Position numbers and translations under genes: made by a program
Part shown: positions 1 through 8,499 of the stretch, piece after piece
Numbering within the stretch: position 1 is the stretch's first letter
How the letters are laid out: each line of letters begins with the position of its first letter
From: Streptococcus sp. DD13
GTDB lineage: Bacteria; Bacillota; Bacilli; Lactobacillales; Streptococcaceae
Assembly (NCBI RefSeq): GCF_001578875.1
Contig: NZ_KQ969506.1
Span: 1,188,984 to 1,233,882 of the forward strand
Direction of reading: 5' to 3'
Length of the DNA: 44,899 bases
The notes under the pieces: model-generated
Told to the model about the DNA's origin: nothing
Database searches by the model: none
Seen by the model: the letters and a program-made list of their open reading frames with translations, nothing else

Positions 1-340
1 TTGAGATTTCCACGCGGGTCCCCCGCAAAAGGTTCTCCACTTGCCGTATAGACATCACAAATCAACCCAGCTACAGCACCATTTTCATCTCCCCAAGGGA
101 AAACCGTCCAGGTGTTAAGGTCCGGATATAGGTACATATCTGATTCATTGATTCGAACAAACCCTTCGATCGAAGACCCATCGAACATGACTTTATTCGA
201 AAGCACCTTTTCCAATTGTTCCTCGGTCGCTGGAATCTCGACATTTTTCATCGTTCCCAAGATATCTGTGAACATCAATCGTAAAAAGGTTACGTTTTTT
301 CTTCAACTTCTCGACGGATATCAGCTGCTGTAATAGTCAT
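1..340 (-). pseudogene. glnA: Glutamine synthetase type I, N-terminal part; frameshifted as given and cut by window edge
   Basis: This is the 5' end of glutamine synthetase, which makes glutamine from glutamate, ammonia and ATP. It starts with ATG at 340 behind a GGAGG site and reads [15 protein letters not shown]. It then hits a TAA because the A run at 295-300 has six bases where seven are needed. In the next frame the reading resumes as [20 protein letters not shown] and continues without a stop to the window edge, through the conserved [10 protein letters not shown] and [12 protein letters not shown] segments. The gene follows glnR as in other streptococci and belongs to the glnRA operon. 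One missing base in a homopolymer of an otherwise perfectly conserved core gene points to a sequence error more than to decay; a -1 slip at the AAA codon would restore the normal protein exactly. Confidence 0.92.
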
Positions 341-369
341 TCAGTACTCCTCCTAAAATGAGCGATTGC

Positions 370-729
370 TTAGTGTAATGGACGAAACGGATGAGAGGAT
401 GTCGTAAACCCACTTTGATGAGATAATTCAGCCCGCAATAAACGACGAACCTCACTATCGGATAAAGATTTCTTCTTATTCGCTTCTCGTTTCGCATATT
501 CTCTTTTAATATCTGCGATCAAAAAACCTTCCGAAAGAAAATCCTTAATTTCTAAAAGTCGGTCCATATCATTCAAAGAATACAACCTACGGTTTCCTTC
601 GTTTCTTTCCGGAAGAATCAATCCTTGATCCTCATAATAACGAATTTGACGTGCTGTCAGGTCCGTCAATTTCATCACAGACCCCATCGGAAAAACGGCA
701 AGGGAACGCCGGAGCTCTTTTTCTTTCAT
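370..729 (-). CDS. glnR: GlnR, MerR-family nitrogen regulator
   Basis: GlnR represses glnRA and other nitrogen genes when glutamine is plentiful, acting together with glutamine synthetase. The 119-residue protein starts MKEKELRRSLAVFPMGSVMK. It has the MerR winged helix with the hallmark TARQIRYYEDQGLI near residues 26-39 and a C-terminal tail (SEVRRLLRAEL) like the one that senses glutamine synthetase in the family. I chose ATG at 729 because AGGAG lies six bases before it; a TTG at 735 touches that site. A consensus promoter and a perfect GlnR box lie upstream, so autoregulation is expected. glnA follows 29 bases downstream. Confidence 0.95.
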   Translation of the reverse strand: MKEKELRRSLAVFPMGSVMKLTDLTARQIRYYEDQGLILPERNEGNRRLYSLNDMDRLLEIKDFLSEGFLIADIKREYAKREANKKKSLSDSEVRRLLRAELSHQSGFTTSSHPFRPLH

Positions 730-749
730 GAACAACTCCTATCTAGGTT

Positions 750-778
750 ATTATAGTACGATTTTCTAACACGGTCAA
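750..778 (-). promoter_or_regulatory. Promoter of glnRA
   Basis: On the minus strand TTGACC (773-778) and TATAAT (750-755) are separated by exactly 17 bases. The start of glnR lies about 20 bases beyond the -10 box. A degenerate second GlnR-like half site (TGTTA) falls in the spacer. Confidence 0.85.
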
Positions 779-785
779 GAGGCAA

Positions 786-802
786 TGTCAGAACTTCTAA
801 CA
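786..802. promoter_or_regulatory. GlnR operator
   Basis: TGTTAGAAGTTCTGACA, read on the minus strand, fits the GlnR consensus TGTNA-N7-TNACA at every fixed position. It lies just upstream of the -35 box of the glnRA promoter, so GlnR bound here would control its own operon. Confidence 0.85.
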
Positions 803-815
803 TAGCTGAAATTTT

Positions 816-1367
816 TTACTGATCCACTGCTTTATCTGGGCTCTTCCTTCTTCGAGATAAAAAGGATTTGATTCGGTCGATATCGTAATTGACCAAAATA
901 GCAATAAAGACGCCGATAAATGTCTCAAAAATGCGGGTAAACACATACATAAATGTTTCACCTGGTGCAATTGACAAGGTAATAATGAGCATGGCAGAAA
1001 CACCACCGATAACACCTGATTTATTTTCCATCGCGACATTCGTCATGATTGTTAACATGGTCATCACCGGAACTAAAAAGAGTGTGACCCAATAAGCCCC
1101 GTTAAAATACTGGTTTACAATAAAAAAAAGAAGGGCAAAAAAACCGCCAATACTATTTCCTAGGATACGTGAAACACCGAAATGCACACTTTGATCAAAA
1201 TCTTCTCGCAAGCTAAAAACCGCTGTCAATGCCCCAATTTGCAATCCTCGCCAACCAAATATCGCAAAAACGAGCAACACAATAAAGACCGCAACACCTG
1301 TCTTAAAGGTTCGCATTCCTAATCTAAATTTTGAGACATCAAATTTATGTTTTTTAAAATAATCCAT
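816..1367 (-). CDS. Aromatic acid exporter (ArAE/FUSC-like) family membrane protein
   Basis: This is a 183-residue integral membrane protein with about four to five hydrophobic segments (for example residues 26-45, 90-125 and 150-175) and a basic C-terminus (RRRKSP). The FKTGVAVFIVLLVFAIFGWRG opening, the GALTAVFSLRED stretch and the SRILGNSIGG stretch are typical of the small ArAE_1/DUF939 family, whose substrates in streptococci are unknown. It starts at ATG 1367 behind GAGG. It lies between pgk and glnR, a neighbourhood I know from other streptococci. No terminator is visible after its stop, so its transcript may run into glnRA. Confidence 0.75.
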   Translation of the reverse strand: MDYFKKHKFDVSKFRLGMRTFKTGVAVFIVLLVFAIFGWRGLQIGALTAVFSLREDFDQSVHFGVSRILGNSIGGFFALLFFIVNQYFNGAYWVTLFLVPVMTMLTIMTNVAMENKSGVIGGVSAMLIITLSIAPGETFMYVFTRIFETFIGVFIAILVNYDIDRIKSFLSRRRKSPDKAVDQ

Positions 1368-1387
1368 GCCCTACCTCACTTTATTCT

Positions 1388-1417
1388 ATTCTACCATATT
1401 CCCTCCTAAATGTTCAA
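1388..1417 (-). promoter_or_regulatory. Promoter of the ArAE-family gene
   Basis: On the minus strand TTGAAC (1412-1417) and TAGAAT (1388-1393) are 18 bases apart and lie about 25 bases before the start codon at 1367. Confidence 0.6.
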
Positions 1418-1548
1418 AAACTATGAAACTCTAGACCCTTCTTCCTAGTCTTTTGCTGAAGTTTAATCAGGCAGAGACCACAAAAGAATGAGCTGTTCCC
1501 CTTCAGTAAATGAAGCTTTGAAAATACAGTAAATCTTTGAACAACAAA

Positions 1549-1727
1549 AAGAGAGTGGGACAGAAATCGGTCATTCGTTAGAATTCGATTTCGTCGTCCC
1601 ACCTCCGCACAGTTGAGTCGAGCTGTAAAAGCTGATGAAATCAGCGCATTAGAGTCCACTCAACCACTGCGTCTTGCTCGACAATCCAAAAACAAAAAAG
1701 AGACTAGGACTTTTGTCCCAGCCTCTT
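1549..1727 (+). repeat. 180-bp structured repeat, copy A
   Basis: One of six related copies in this window. It runs from GAGAGTGGGACAGAAATCGG through GTCGTCCCACCTCCGCACAG to a terminator-like end hairpin GACTAGGAC-TTTT-GTCCCAGCCTC. It lies about 65 bases downstream of the pgk stop, with the hairpin end nearest pgk. In this copy one pair of the end hairpin is broken (GAGACT against AGCCTC). The two ends form imperfect terminal inverted repeats. The family is described under findings. Confidence 0.9.
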
Positions 1728-1753
1728 GTTACCATTTCAGTTTTGTTCCTTTT

Positions 1754-1775
1754 CTACAAAATCAGGATTTTGTAG
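1754..1775. other. Perfect inverted repeat after pgk
   Basis: CTACAAAATC and GATTTTGTAG form a perfect 10-bp stem with a two-base loop, 18 bases after the pgk stop. Neither strand has a strong T run directly after it, so it may be an mRNA-stabilising 3' stem, with termination left to repeat copy A beyond it. Confidence 0.6.
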
Positions 1776-1792
1776 AGACTAACGGGCTGAAA

Positions 1793-2992
1793 TTATTTTT
1801 CTGTAAGTGCAGCCAAACCTGGCAATACTTTACCTTCAAGGAGCTCCATTGATGCCCCTCCGCCCGTACTAATCCATGAGAATTTGTCTGCACGTCCAAG
1901 GTTGATCGCTGCAGCAGCTGAGTCACCACCACCGATGATGGATTTCACGCCTGGTTGTTTCACGATCGCGTCCATGACACCGATTGTACCAGCTTGGAAG
2001 TCAGGGTTTTCAAAGACACCCATTGGTCCGTTCCATACAACTGTTTTCGCACCAGTCAAAGCTTCGTCGAATTTAGCGATTGATTTAGGACCGATATCCA
2101 AACCAAGGAAACCTGGGTCTACTGCTTCACCTTCAGTGTCTTTCACTTCAGTGTAGTCAGCAAATGCGTTTGCTTCTTTTGAGTCAACTGGCAAGATCAA
2201 TTTACCGTTTGATTTTTCAAGAAGAGCTTTCGCAACATCCAGTTTGTCTTCTTCGACAAGTGAGTTACCGATTTCGATTCCTTGTGCTTTGTAGAAGGTG
2301 TAAGTCATCCCACCACCAATCAAAACTTTATCCGCTTTTTCAAGCAAGTTTTCGATAACACCGATCTTATCAGAAACTTTTGAACCACCAAGGATGGCTA
2401 CGAATGGACGTTCTGGAGCTTCAACTGCTTCTTGGATGTAAGCAATTTCGTTTTCAAGAAGGAATCCAGCAACTGCTTTTTCAACGTTTGCTGAGATACC
2501 AACGTTAGATGCGTGTGCACGGTGAGCAGTACCGAATGCATCGTTTACGAAGATACCATCTCCAAGTGATGCCCAGTATTTACCAAGATCAGGATCATTT
2601 TTAGATTCTTTCTTGCCGTCAACGTCTTCATAACGAGTGTTTTCAACCAAGAGAACTTGTCCGTCTTCAAGAGCGTTAACCGCTGCTTCCAATTCAGCAC
2701 CACGCGTCACACCTGGGATGAAGACAACATCTTGACCCAATTTAGCAGCCAAGTCAGCCGCTACAGGAGCAAGAGATTTGCCTTCTTTATCCGCTTCTTC
2801 TTTTACACGTCCAAGGTGTGAGAAGAGGATTGCACGTCCACCTTGTTCAAGGATGTACTTGATCGTTGGAAGCGCAGCAGTGATACGGTTGTCGTTGGTA
2901 ATCACGCCGTCTTTTACAGGTACGTTGAAGTCAACACGAACGAGAACTTTTTTCCCTTTCAAGTCAACGTCTTTAACAGTCAATTTAGCCAT
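1793..2992 (-). CDS. pgk: Phosphoglycerate kinase
   Basis: Pgk transfers the acyl phosphate of 1,3-bisphosphoglycerate to ADP in glycolysis and is cytosolic. The 399-residue length matches the streptococcal enzyme. It opens with [20 protein letters not shown] and carries [10 protein letters not shown], the N-domain HLGR motif, the [13 protein letters not shown] segment and the nucleotide-binding [11 protein letters not shown] stretch near the C-terminus. The codon bias is strong, as expected for a highly expressed gene. The start at 2992 has AAGGAG upstream and an extended -10 promoter about 30 bases further. It stands next to gap, apart from the inserted endoglycosidase gene. Confidence 0.98.
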   Translation of the reverse strand: MAKLTVKDVDLKGKKVLVRVDFNVPVKDGVITNDNRITAALPTIKYILEQGGRAILFSHLGRVKEEADKEGKSLAPVAADLAAKLGQDVVFIPGVTRGAELEAAVNALEDGQVLLVENTRYEDVDGKKESKNDPDLGKYWASLGDGIFVNDAFGTAHRAHASNVGISANVEKAVAGFLLENEIAYIQEAVEAPERPFVAILGGSKVSDKIGVIENLLEKADKVLIGGGMTYTFYKAQGIEIGNSLVEEDKLDVAKALLEKSNGKLILPVDSKEANAFADYTEVKDTEGEAVDPGFLGLDIGPKSIAKFDEALTGAKTVVWNGPMGVFENPDFQAGTIGVMDAIVKQPGVKSIIGGGDSAAAAINLGRADKFSWISTGGGASMELLEGKVLPGLAALTEK

Positions 2993-3024
2993 TTGGAAAG
3001 ACTCCTTCTTTTTTATACGTGTTA

Positions 3025-3033
3025 ATTATATCA
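3025..3033 (-). promoter_or_regulatory. Extended -10 promoter of pgk
   Basis: On the minus strand TGATATAAT gives a perfect TATAAT with the upstream TGN of an extended -10 box. No good -35 hexamer is seen at the usual distance. Confidence 0.6.
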
Positions 3034-3177
3034 CAAAATCAGCAAAAGAGATAGAAAAAGCCTAAACTTTTCTTGTTCTCTATTTCATCTAGCAGAATTG
3101 ACATTACCTTTGCTTATCAGATGAAACCTTTATTCATTTTCATCTTTCATTAAACCTGTCCTGATACAGTAAATTAA

Positions 3178-3436
3178 ACAGCCACTGAAGGTTGATGAGG
3201 GGCTTAGATTGTACATCAAGTACGACTTTCAAACGCTCTTTAGGACCTTTCTTAGACACAAGCAATACATCATAAACACACTAGCAACGGACTATTCAAA
3301 CGCGAAACTTGAAGCGATTAACAAGCTGATTAAAGACATCAAGCATCTAGGATTTGGGCTGAGAAACTTCATCAACTATAAGAAGGGTGTCTTCATTACT
3401 CTAAAGATACAAAAGAGGCTGGGACAAAAGTCCTAG
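3178..3436 (+). pseudogene. ISL3-family transposase C-terminal remnant
   Basis: The frame beginning around 3209 encodes YIKYDFQTLFRTFLRHK, SNAKLEAINKLIKDIKH and GFGLRNFINYKKGVFI. This is the C-terminal DDE part of ISL3-type transposases, which carry the motif YSNAKLEATNNLIK and then FGFRNF in intact copies. Everything upstream is missing, so it cannot transpose. The frame runs on into repeat copy B, which supplies the stop codon. It lies in the gap between pgk and the endoglycosidase gene. Bases 3060-3177 show nothing else I can name. Confidence 0.75.
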
Positions 3437-3592
3437 CCTCTCAATTGTATTTGGATTGTCGAGCAAGACGCAGTAGTTGAGCGGGCTCTACTAGGCTGAT
3501 TTCATCAGCTTTTACAGCCCGACTCAACTGTGCGGAGGTGGGACGACGGAATCGCATTCTAACGAAGGACCGATTTCTGTCCCACTCTCTCT
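3413..3592 (-). repeat. 180-bp structured repeat, copy B
   Basis: Inverted relative to copy A: GAGGCTGGGACAAAAGTCC comes first on the plus strand and GTCCCACTCTC last. It lies 50 bases after the stop of the endoglycosidase gene, with the GAGAGTGGGAC end nearest the gene, and directly abuts the ISL3 transposase remnant. Here the middle stem is extended and well paired (GTTGAGTCGGGCT against AGCCCGCTCAAC). Confidence 0.9.
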
Positions 3593-3641
3593 TTCAACAG
3601 GTTTAGAGTAACCTTTTAATTCGCTCCTTCCGACCTCTGGC

Positions 3642-6600
3642 CTAACCTTCTTTTTTCGTTGACACAAGCAACAAAGAAGCAGACAATAGACCAAGCGCAG
3701 CAAGAGCCAGTGCATGAGATGAAGCTTTCTCTCCAGTCTCAGGCAAGGTTTGCTCTGATGCAGTTTCCTTAGTAGCCTTCTTTTCCTCAAGTGGTTTTGT
3801 AGAAAGCGGAACGATCTTCTTTGGCGACTGGATTTCATTTGGCTCTGAAATCTCTTTGTCAGCCGGATCTTGTGGCTTGTCCGTTGTTGAATCAAGCGCC
3901 TTATAAACCACTGTATAGTGGGTAAAGTGAGGCGCTGTGAAGACCACATAACCCTCTACCACTTCAAATGACAATTCCTGAATTGGCTGATTTTCTGGCA
4001 AGAAGAGAACCTTCTCAACTTCTCGGCCTTCTTCGATTGGAATGCGAACGAGAGAGGCGTACTGTAGATCGATATCCTGTCCATCAGCATCGACCGCTTC
4101 AATGTCAAAGAGGCGACCATTCTTTGTTGTCTCTGAGGAAAGAACGTCTACCTTCAAGCCCTTAATCGCAATTGGTTCCTTAGCAGAGAAGTGAACCTCA
4201 ATTCCTGTCTTGTCATCTTTGAAGATGATTCTCTTCTCTTCATCTAAAGCAGCAATCGCTTTCTCTAAGCTGGTTTTTGCATCTGCCAATTCTTCAGGAG
4301 TTACTGAGTCTTTCTCTAGGAGAGTTTTGACTTGCGCAATCGCTTTTTCCAATCCTTCACGAGCAGGGTGATTTGGCAAGTGAGCTTGTTTTTCTTGTGC
4401 TTGAGCTGTTAAGCTTGTCATCTCAAGAACAGCTTCCTTAAACCGCTCTTCACCGTCTAGATTATCCAGGGCTTCTGTTAAGATATTGAGACGTTCATTG
4501 ACCTGGGCTTGCGTGCTGGTTTCATGCTCTTCCAGGACCAGTTGAGCTTCTGTCACTGCTTCTTCCAAAGCCAGCTTGTTTTCATGGCTAGCAAAGCTAT
4601 AGATAGGTTTTTCCATCACTTTTTCAGCTTCCGCTAGTTTTTGCTTAAGGTATTCATCGTTGAGCGCCGCTTTTGGCGAGACTAAGACTTCGAAGCTTGC
4701 GAGTTGGTCTCGATAGAGAAGTGTCACTGTTTGGCGACCTTCTTTTGATTTATCGTAGCCAAATACATAGACTTCTTGATCTTCCATCGATAGTTCTTCA
4801 GACGATCCATCTTCAAACGTTACTTTGAGGCGTCCTTCTGACAAGTCCAAGTTTTCACCAACAGTGTATTCCGTCTTTGGAAGACTTGCAATTCCAATGG
4901 CTTGCACAGTCTTTTCCTCCTCATCCGGCTTGGCTTCGACCTGGACGGTAAAGCCCTTGTCTAGAGTTTTTCCTAGATAGGATACCGTCAGGTTTTGCTC
5001 TCCCAAATCATTTGCTTTATATCCTGTTACCACGACTGCCGTATTGGTCAATTGAATCAGCTCATCTGGCAAACCATTTTGGTAACGAACTCGTAACAAG
5101 CCACCTTCTAGTTGCAAATCTTCTCCCTGAGTATAGGAGGTCTTCGTTGGAGCTTGTTCTAAGCTGACAGATGCAATGGTTTTTTCTTGCTCTGGCACAG
5201 AAATGGCTAAGATATTGCTCAATTCTTTCCCTTCTGTTTGAGCTCGGTAGTAAAGCAGATTTGGCTTTTTGTCAAAGTGGATTGGTGCCAACACCAAATC
5301 CCCAGCTTCATCTACACTTCCCTGGCCAATTGCCTTGGTGGCTGTTGGTGCATCGTAGACAAAGACTGTCGTCTTAGCCGCTACGTCTTTGAATCCAACT
5401 TGGAGGTAGCCATCTCCGAGGTCCCGAACCGCAGCATGTTTCATTGGAACATTAACGGTTTCGGTATCAAGGCTTTCATACATTCTCCAGTTGTAAATCC
5501 GGATCGCCTGCCAAGGAGTACCATTATCAGCCGTAATGACATGTAGACGCCATTCTTGTGCCGTAATTGGCTTATCTAGTGTAACATCCGTTACATGCGC
5601 CCGATTGCCACGAATTGCTTTAGCTAATTTCCACTGGTTGTCCGCATCTTTGTAGTAAAGATCAAAGTCGCGGGTGTTCATCTTCCCATCATCGACTGAC
5701 TCTCCACCCGCACCAGCGTGGTCCATCGCCCAACGAACAATGGTCCGAGGTTGAGTCAAGCGGATATCAACCGTACCGCTGAGTTGAGCAGAGGACCATT
5801 TGTCTGACAAACTGGTGATTGTCCCATTGAGCATTCCTTCCATACCTTCGCTTCCCTCTGATTTAGGGAAACTGGAATCAATGACCTTGGCTCCTAACAC
5901 CACATTAGGGGCTAATGCTCTAGGTAATGTCGTATCTCCTGTTGTCATCCCCCAATCAAAGTCCACTAAGCCAGCATCAGAACGTAGACCGTTTTTACCA
6001 ACCGCTACGACTTTGAGGGTTTGTTTAGTGCCTTGGGCCTGAGCAGAGCGACTTAATTTTGCCAAATAGACCGTTGTGCCTGATGAACCCGTCACGATCC
6101 GCCAACCATCTCCATCTTGTTCGTAGACTTCATAATAGTCAGCTCCTTCACTACCTTGGAAATGAATGATTGCCTCTGCTTCTTGTGCATTTTGTAATCG
6201 CTTGGCTTTCACAGACACTTGGCTCGGTGCCGCTGGTTTTTCTGTCTGACTATATACAGACAACTGTCCTAGATGGAATTGGAAGTCATCCACTGTTTGA
6301 TCGCTGTTAAAGTGTAGACCAATGGAGTAAATCGTTTGCCCTTTCAAATCCGAAAGATCAAAAGTTTGCGCTTGCCAATCATCACTCGGACTCAATTTGT
6401 AGCGACGAACCGTTTTGTATTCCGGATCTGTCGTGATCGTCACATAGGCCTCTGACTGCAACCCACCCTTGTGAACCAGACTTAATCGGCTGGTATCTTG
6501 GACAGCAATTTTTGTAGAGTAGAGCATCACATGCTGATTACTATTTGCTTCTAACTTCCCTGAAAAGGCGATAGAATTCCCACCATTGTAGGCTTGGTCG

Positions 6601-8276
6601 AAATCATAGCCGCCTTTTAAGGCCTGGGTCCCTTCTGCATGCTGAATCCACCACCGCCAAGTCGGCAATATACCCGAAACCGAGCGATAATTCCATTCAC
6701 CGTCCTTAGAAACTACTCCATCTACAAACCACTTTTTCCCGTGACCAGTATTAAAGCTAGTACTGAAATTTGGAGAGATAATCACTGTTCGGTCAGCAAT
6801 TAAATTAGCCAAACCATACCATGATTTATCTCCAGGTTTCCCCTTGGTCGGATCCCCTTGGTAACCTGTCCAGAAGATATCTTCGTGTTTATGGTATCCA
6901 TCTCCAGTCTTGCCAAGACCCGTTATCGTATCCGGAGCATAAAGACCCAAAGACAATCTCAATTTCCCGTTTGCATCTAAAATAGCGTCCCAGTCTACAT
7001 TGGTCAAGTAGGACCCGCCACGTTGCAGTTCCAATCCAGCCAGCACATCATATTGGCTTCGTTTGACATAATCAGCTGTGTTGATAGAATAGTCAACATC
7101 TGCTTTGTTCCAGTTAAAGTTGGCAAAGAAAGTATCTACCGGCTTATCCCCTTTTTCGTTCTTTTCCATAAACTGGTAGTTATACTCTCCTAAAGCATTT
7201 TCATGATACCGACCATATTCATAAGTCATGGCATCATACCAAGAATACTGGATGGGATAGCCAACAGAACGGGCATACTCCTTGGTATAAAGCATAAAGT
7301 CCCGCATTTTTGGTCCTAACGGTTTCACCAGACGTCCTGTTGTCTCTTGGTTGATAAAATAACCATCAAAACCATAATATTTCGCTAAATCCACCAGTTT
7401 TCGTGCGATTGGAAACGTCTTGGATCCTTCACTATCCTCTTTTAGCGACTCGACAAAGCGCTCTTGATCCTTGAGACTATCAGACCAGTTGTAAAAGAGG
7501 GTACCGTAAATAGGAACACCATTCCGATGGGCCGCATCAATCACATCTGGACTTGGAACCAATCCTTCCCAAAAGACCATTGAATCCAAATATTGCCAGT
7601 AATCAAAAGCGTAAGCCTTGAATTCTTCCCCACCGACAGAAGCATGGTCCTTAGCTTTGGAATTCATATTGGACAAGGCCTGAACCTTAGCATCAGGATT
7701 CGCCTGCTGATTAACAAGCGTCCCACGATAGCGTTCTGCCAATGCAACCGAAGCACGATTGATTGCATCATCTTCTCTAGCCCCAGGTTGCCAGTTCAAC
7801 AAGTCGGTCCATGTTTCAAACTTCACTTCTTTTGGCCGAATAGATTTCTCCTCTTCTACCGGAGAGTCTGCAACAGCCTTTTCTTCAACCGCCCGAGGTT
7901 CTTCAGCAGCTGGTCCAGTTTGTGCTCCCGTTTCTCCTGTACCCTCGATAGTAGATGGCGCAGTGACCACTTCTTTATCAACCAGTTCTTCATCTGTACT
8001 CGCTGATGTAGATGTGCCATTCTCAATAGTCGTACTAGATTCGGCTTGAGGAGTTAGAGGCGTTTCTTCTCCATCTTGTGCGCTGACTTCATCTATGTTT
8101 GTAGATCCTAGATCCCCTTCCACCACAGTAGAACTGACCTCGGAAGCCACAGCATCATCTGCCGATACAAGAGGCGCCCCCAATAAAAAAGCTCCTATCA
8201 AAACGGAACAGACTCCTACTGTGTATTTACGAATGCTAAACCGACTTCTTTTTTCAAATAATTGACCTTTCATCAT
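3642..8276 (-). CDS. Cell-wall-anchored endo-beta-N-acetylglucosaminidase (GH85, EndoD-like)
   Basis: This surface enzyme of 1544 residues should cut the chitobiose core of N-glycans on host glycoproteins. A YSIRK-type signal (SRFSIRKYTVGVCSVLIG, residues 11-28) probably ends after VSA at 39. A Ser/Thr/Glu-rich stretch follows to about 145. The GH85 domain covers about 150-560, with catalytic Asn309 and Glu311 in YFINQET. A jelly-roll module (about 560-700), a fibronectin-like module (about 710-800), a discoidin-like module (about 810-970), two Big_3-like domains (about 1080-1240) and two FIVAR-like helical repeats (about 1250-1400) come next. The end is LPETG (1511-1515), a membrane segment and KKEG, for sortase A. 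A second ATG at 8273 is better spaced from GGAGG and may be the true start. It sits beside pgk, where pneumococcal endoD also lies. A cre site is upstream. Confidence 0.93.
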   Translation of the reverse strand: MMKGQLFEKRSRFSIRKYTVGVCSVLIGAFLLGAPLVSADDAVASEVSSTVVEGDLGSTNIDEVSAQDGEETPLTPQAESSTTIENGTSTSASTDEELVDKEVVTAPSTIEGTGETGAQTGPAAEEPRAVEEKAVADSPVEEEKSIRPKEVKFETWTDLLNWQPGAREDDAINRASVALAERYRGTLVNQQANPDAKVQALSNMNSKAKDHASVGGEEFKAYAFDYWQYLDSMVFWEGLVPSPDVIDAAHRNGVPIYGTLFYNWSDSLKDQERFVESLKEDSEGSKTFPIARKLVDLAKYYGFDGYFINQETTGRLVKPLGPKMRDFMLYTKEYARSVGYPIQYSWYDAMTYEYGRYHENALGEYNYQFMEKNEKGDKPVDTFFANFNWNKADVDYSINTADYVKRSQYDVLAGLELQRGGSYLTNVDWDAILDANGKLRLSLGLYAPDTITGLGKTGDGYHKHEDIFWTGYQGDPTKGKPGDKSWYGLANLIADRTVIISPNFSTSFNTGHGKKWFVDGVVSKDGEWNYRSVSGILPTWRWWIQHAEGTQALKGGYDFDQAYNGGNSIAFSGKLEANSNQHVMLYSTKIAVQDTSRLSLVHKGGLQSEAYVTITTDPEYKTVRRYKLSPSDDWQAQTFDLSDLKGQTIYSIGLHFNSDQTVDDFQFHLGQLSVYSQTEKPAAPSQVSVKAKRLQNAQEAEAIIHFQGSEGADYYEVYEQDGDGWRIVTGSSGTTVYLAKLSRSAQAQGTKQTLKVVAVGKNGLRSDAGLVDFDWGMTTGDTTLPRALAPNVVLGAKVIDSSFPKSEGSEGMEGMLNGTITSLSDKWSSAQLSGTVDIRLTQPRTIVRWAMDHAGAGGESVDDGKMNTRDFDLYYKDADNQWKLAKAIRGNRAHVTDVTLDKPITAQEWRLHVITADNGTPWQAIRIYNWRMYESLDTETVNVPMKHAAVRDLGDGYLQVGFKDVAAKTTVFVYDAPTATKAIGQGSVDEAGDLVLAPIHFDKKPNLLYYRAQTEGKELSNILAISVPEQEKTIASVSLEQAPTKTSYTQGEDLQLEGGLLRVRYQNGLPDELIQLTNTAVVVTGYKANDLGEQNLTVSYLGKTLDKGFTVQVEAKPDEEEKTVQAIGIASLPKTEYTVGENLDLSEGRLKVTFEDGSSEELSMEDQEVYVFGYDKSKEGRQTVTLLYRDQLASFEVLVSPKAALNDEYLKQKLAEAEKVMEKPIYSFASHENKLALEEAVTEAQLVLEEHETSTQAQVNERLNILTEALDNLDGEERFKEAVLEMTSLTAQAQEKQAHLPNHPAREGLEKAIAQVKTLLEKDSVTPEELADAKTSLEKAIAALDEEKRIIFKDDKTGIEVHFSAKEPIAIKGLKVDVLSSETTKNGRLFDIEAVDADGQDIDLQYASLVRIPIEEGREVEKVLFLPENQPIQELSFEVVEGYVVFTAPHFTHYTVVYKALDSTTDKPQDPADKEISEPNEIQSPKKIVPLSTKPLEEKKATKETASEQTLPETGEKASSHALALAALGLLSASLLLVSTKKEG

Positions 8277-8345
8277 TTCCTCCTAAGAAATGTACTTTAT
8301 GAGTATCGTTTCTAAACAGAGCAGTGACAAACTTCTCCTTTCTAT

Positions 8346-8359
8346 TGTAACCGCTTACA
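8346..8359. promoter_or_regulatory. cre site (CcpA operator)
   Basis: TGTAACCGCTTACA matches the catabolite-response consensus TGWAANCGNTNWCA at every position. It lies about 70 bases before the endoglycosidase start, so CcpA repression of the glycosidase during growth on preferred sugars is the natural inference. Confidence 0.85.
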
Positions 8360-8467
8360 TATTTCTGTTAGAACCGCCAATCACTGATAGTGTACGCTCT
8401 TTGTCGGAATATTGTCAAGATATTTTTAAAAATTCTAGAAATAGATGAATTTTCAATAAAAAAAAGA

Positions 8468-8493
8468 GAAAAAAAGAGGAGCTAGGCTCCTCT
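8468..8493 (-). terminator. Terminator of gap
   Basis: On the minus strand GAGGAGC-CTA-GCTCCTC is a perfect 7-bp stem (8476-8492) followed by a run of T. It begins about seven bases after the gap stop codon. Confidence 0.9.
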
Positions 8494-8499
8494 TTTGGA

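Noticed and set aside
1549-1727. Protein-coding frames through the repeats (for example plus-strand frames ending in RLARQSKN)
   Set aside because: The frames differ between copies, are broken by small insertions and deletions, and occur on both strands; the conserved feature is base pairing.
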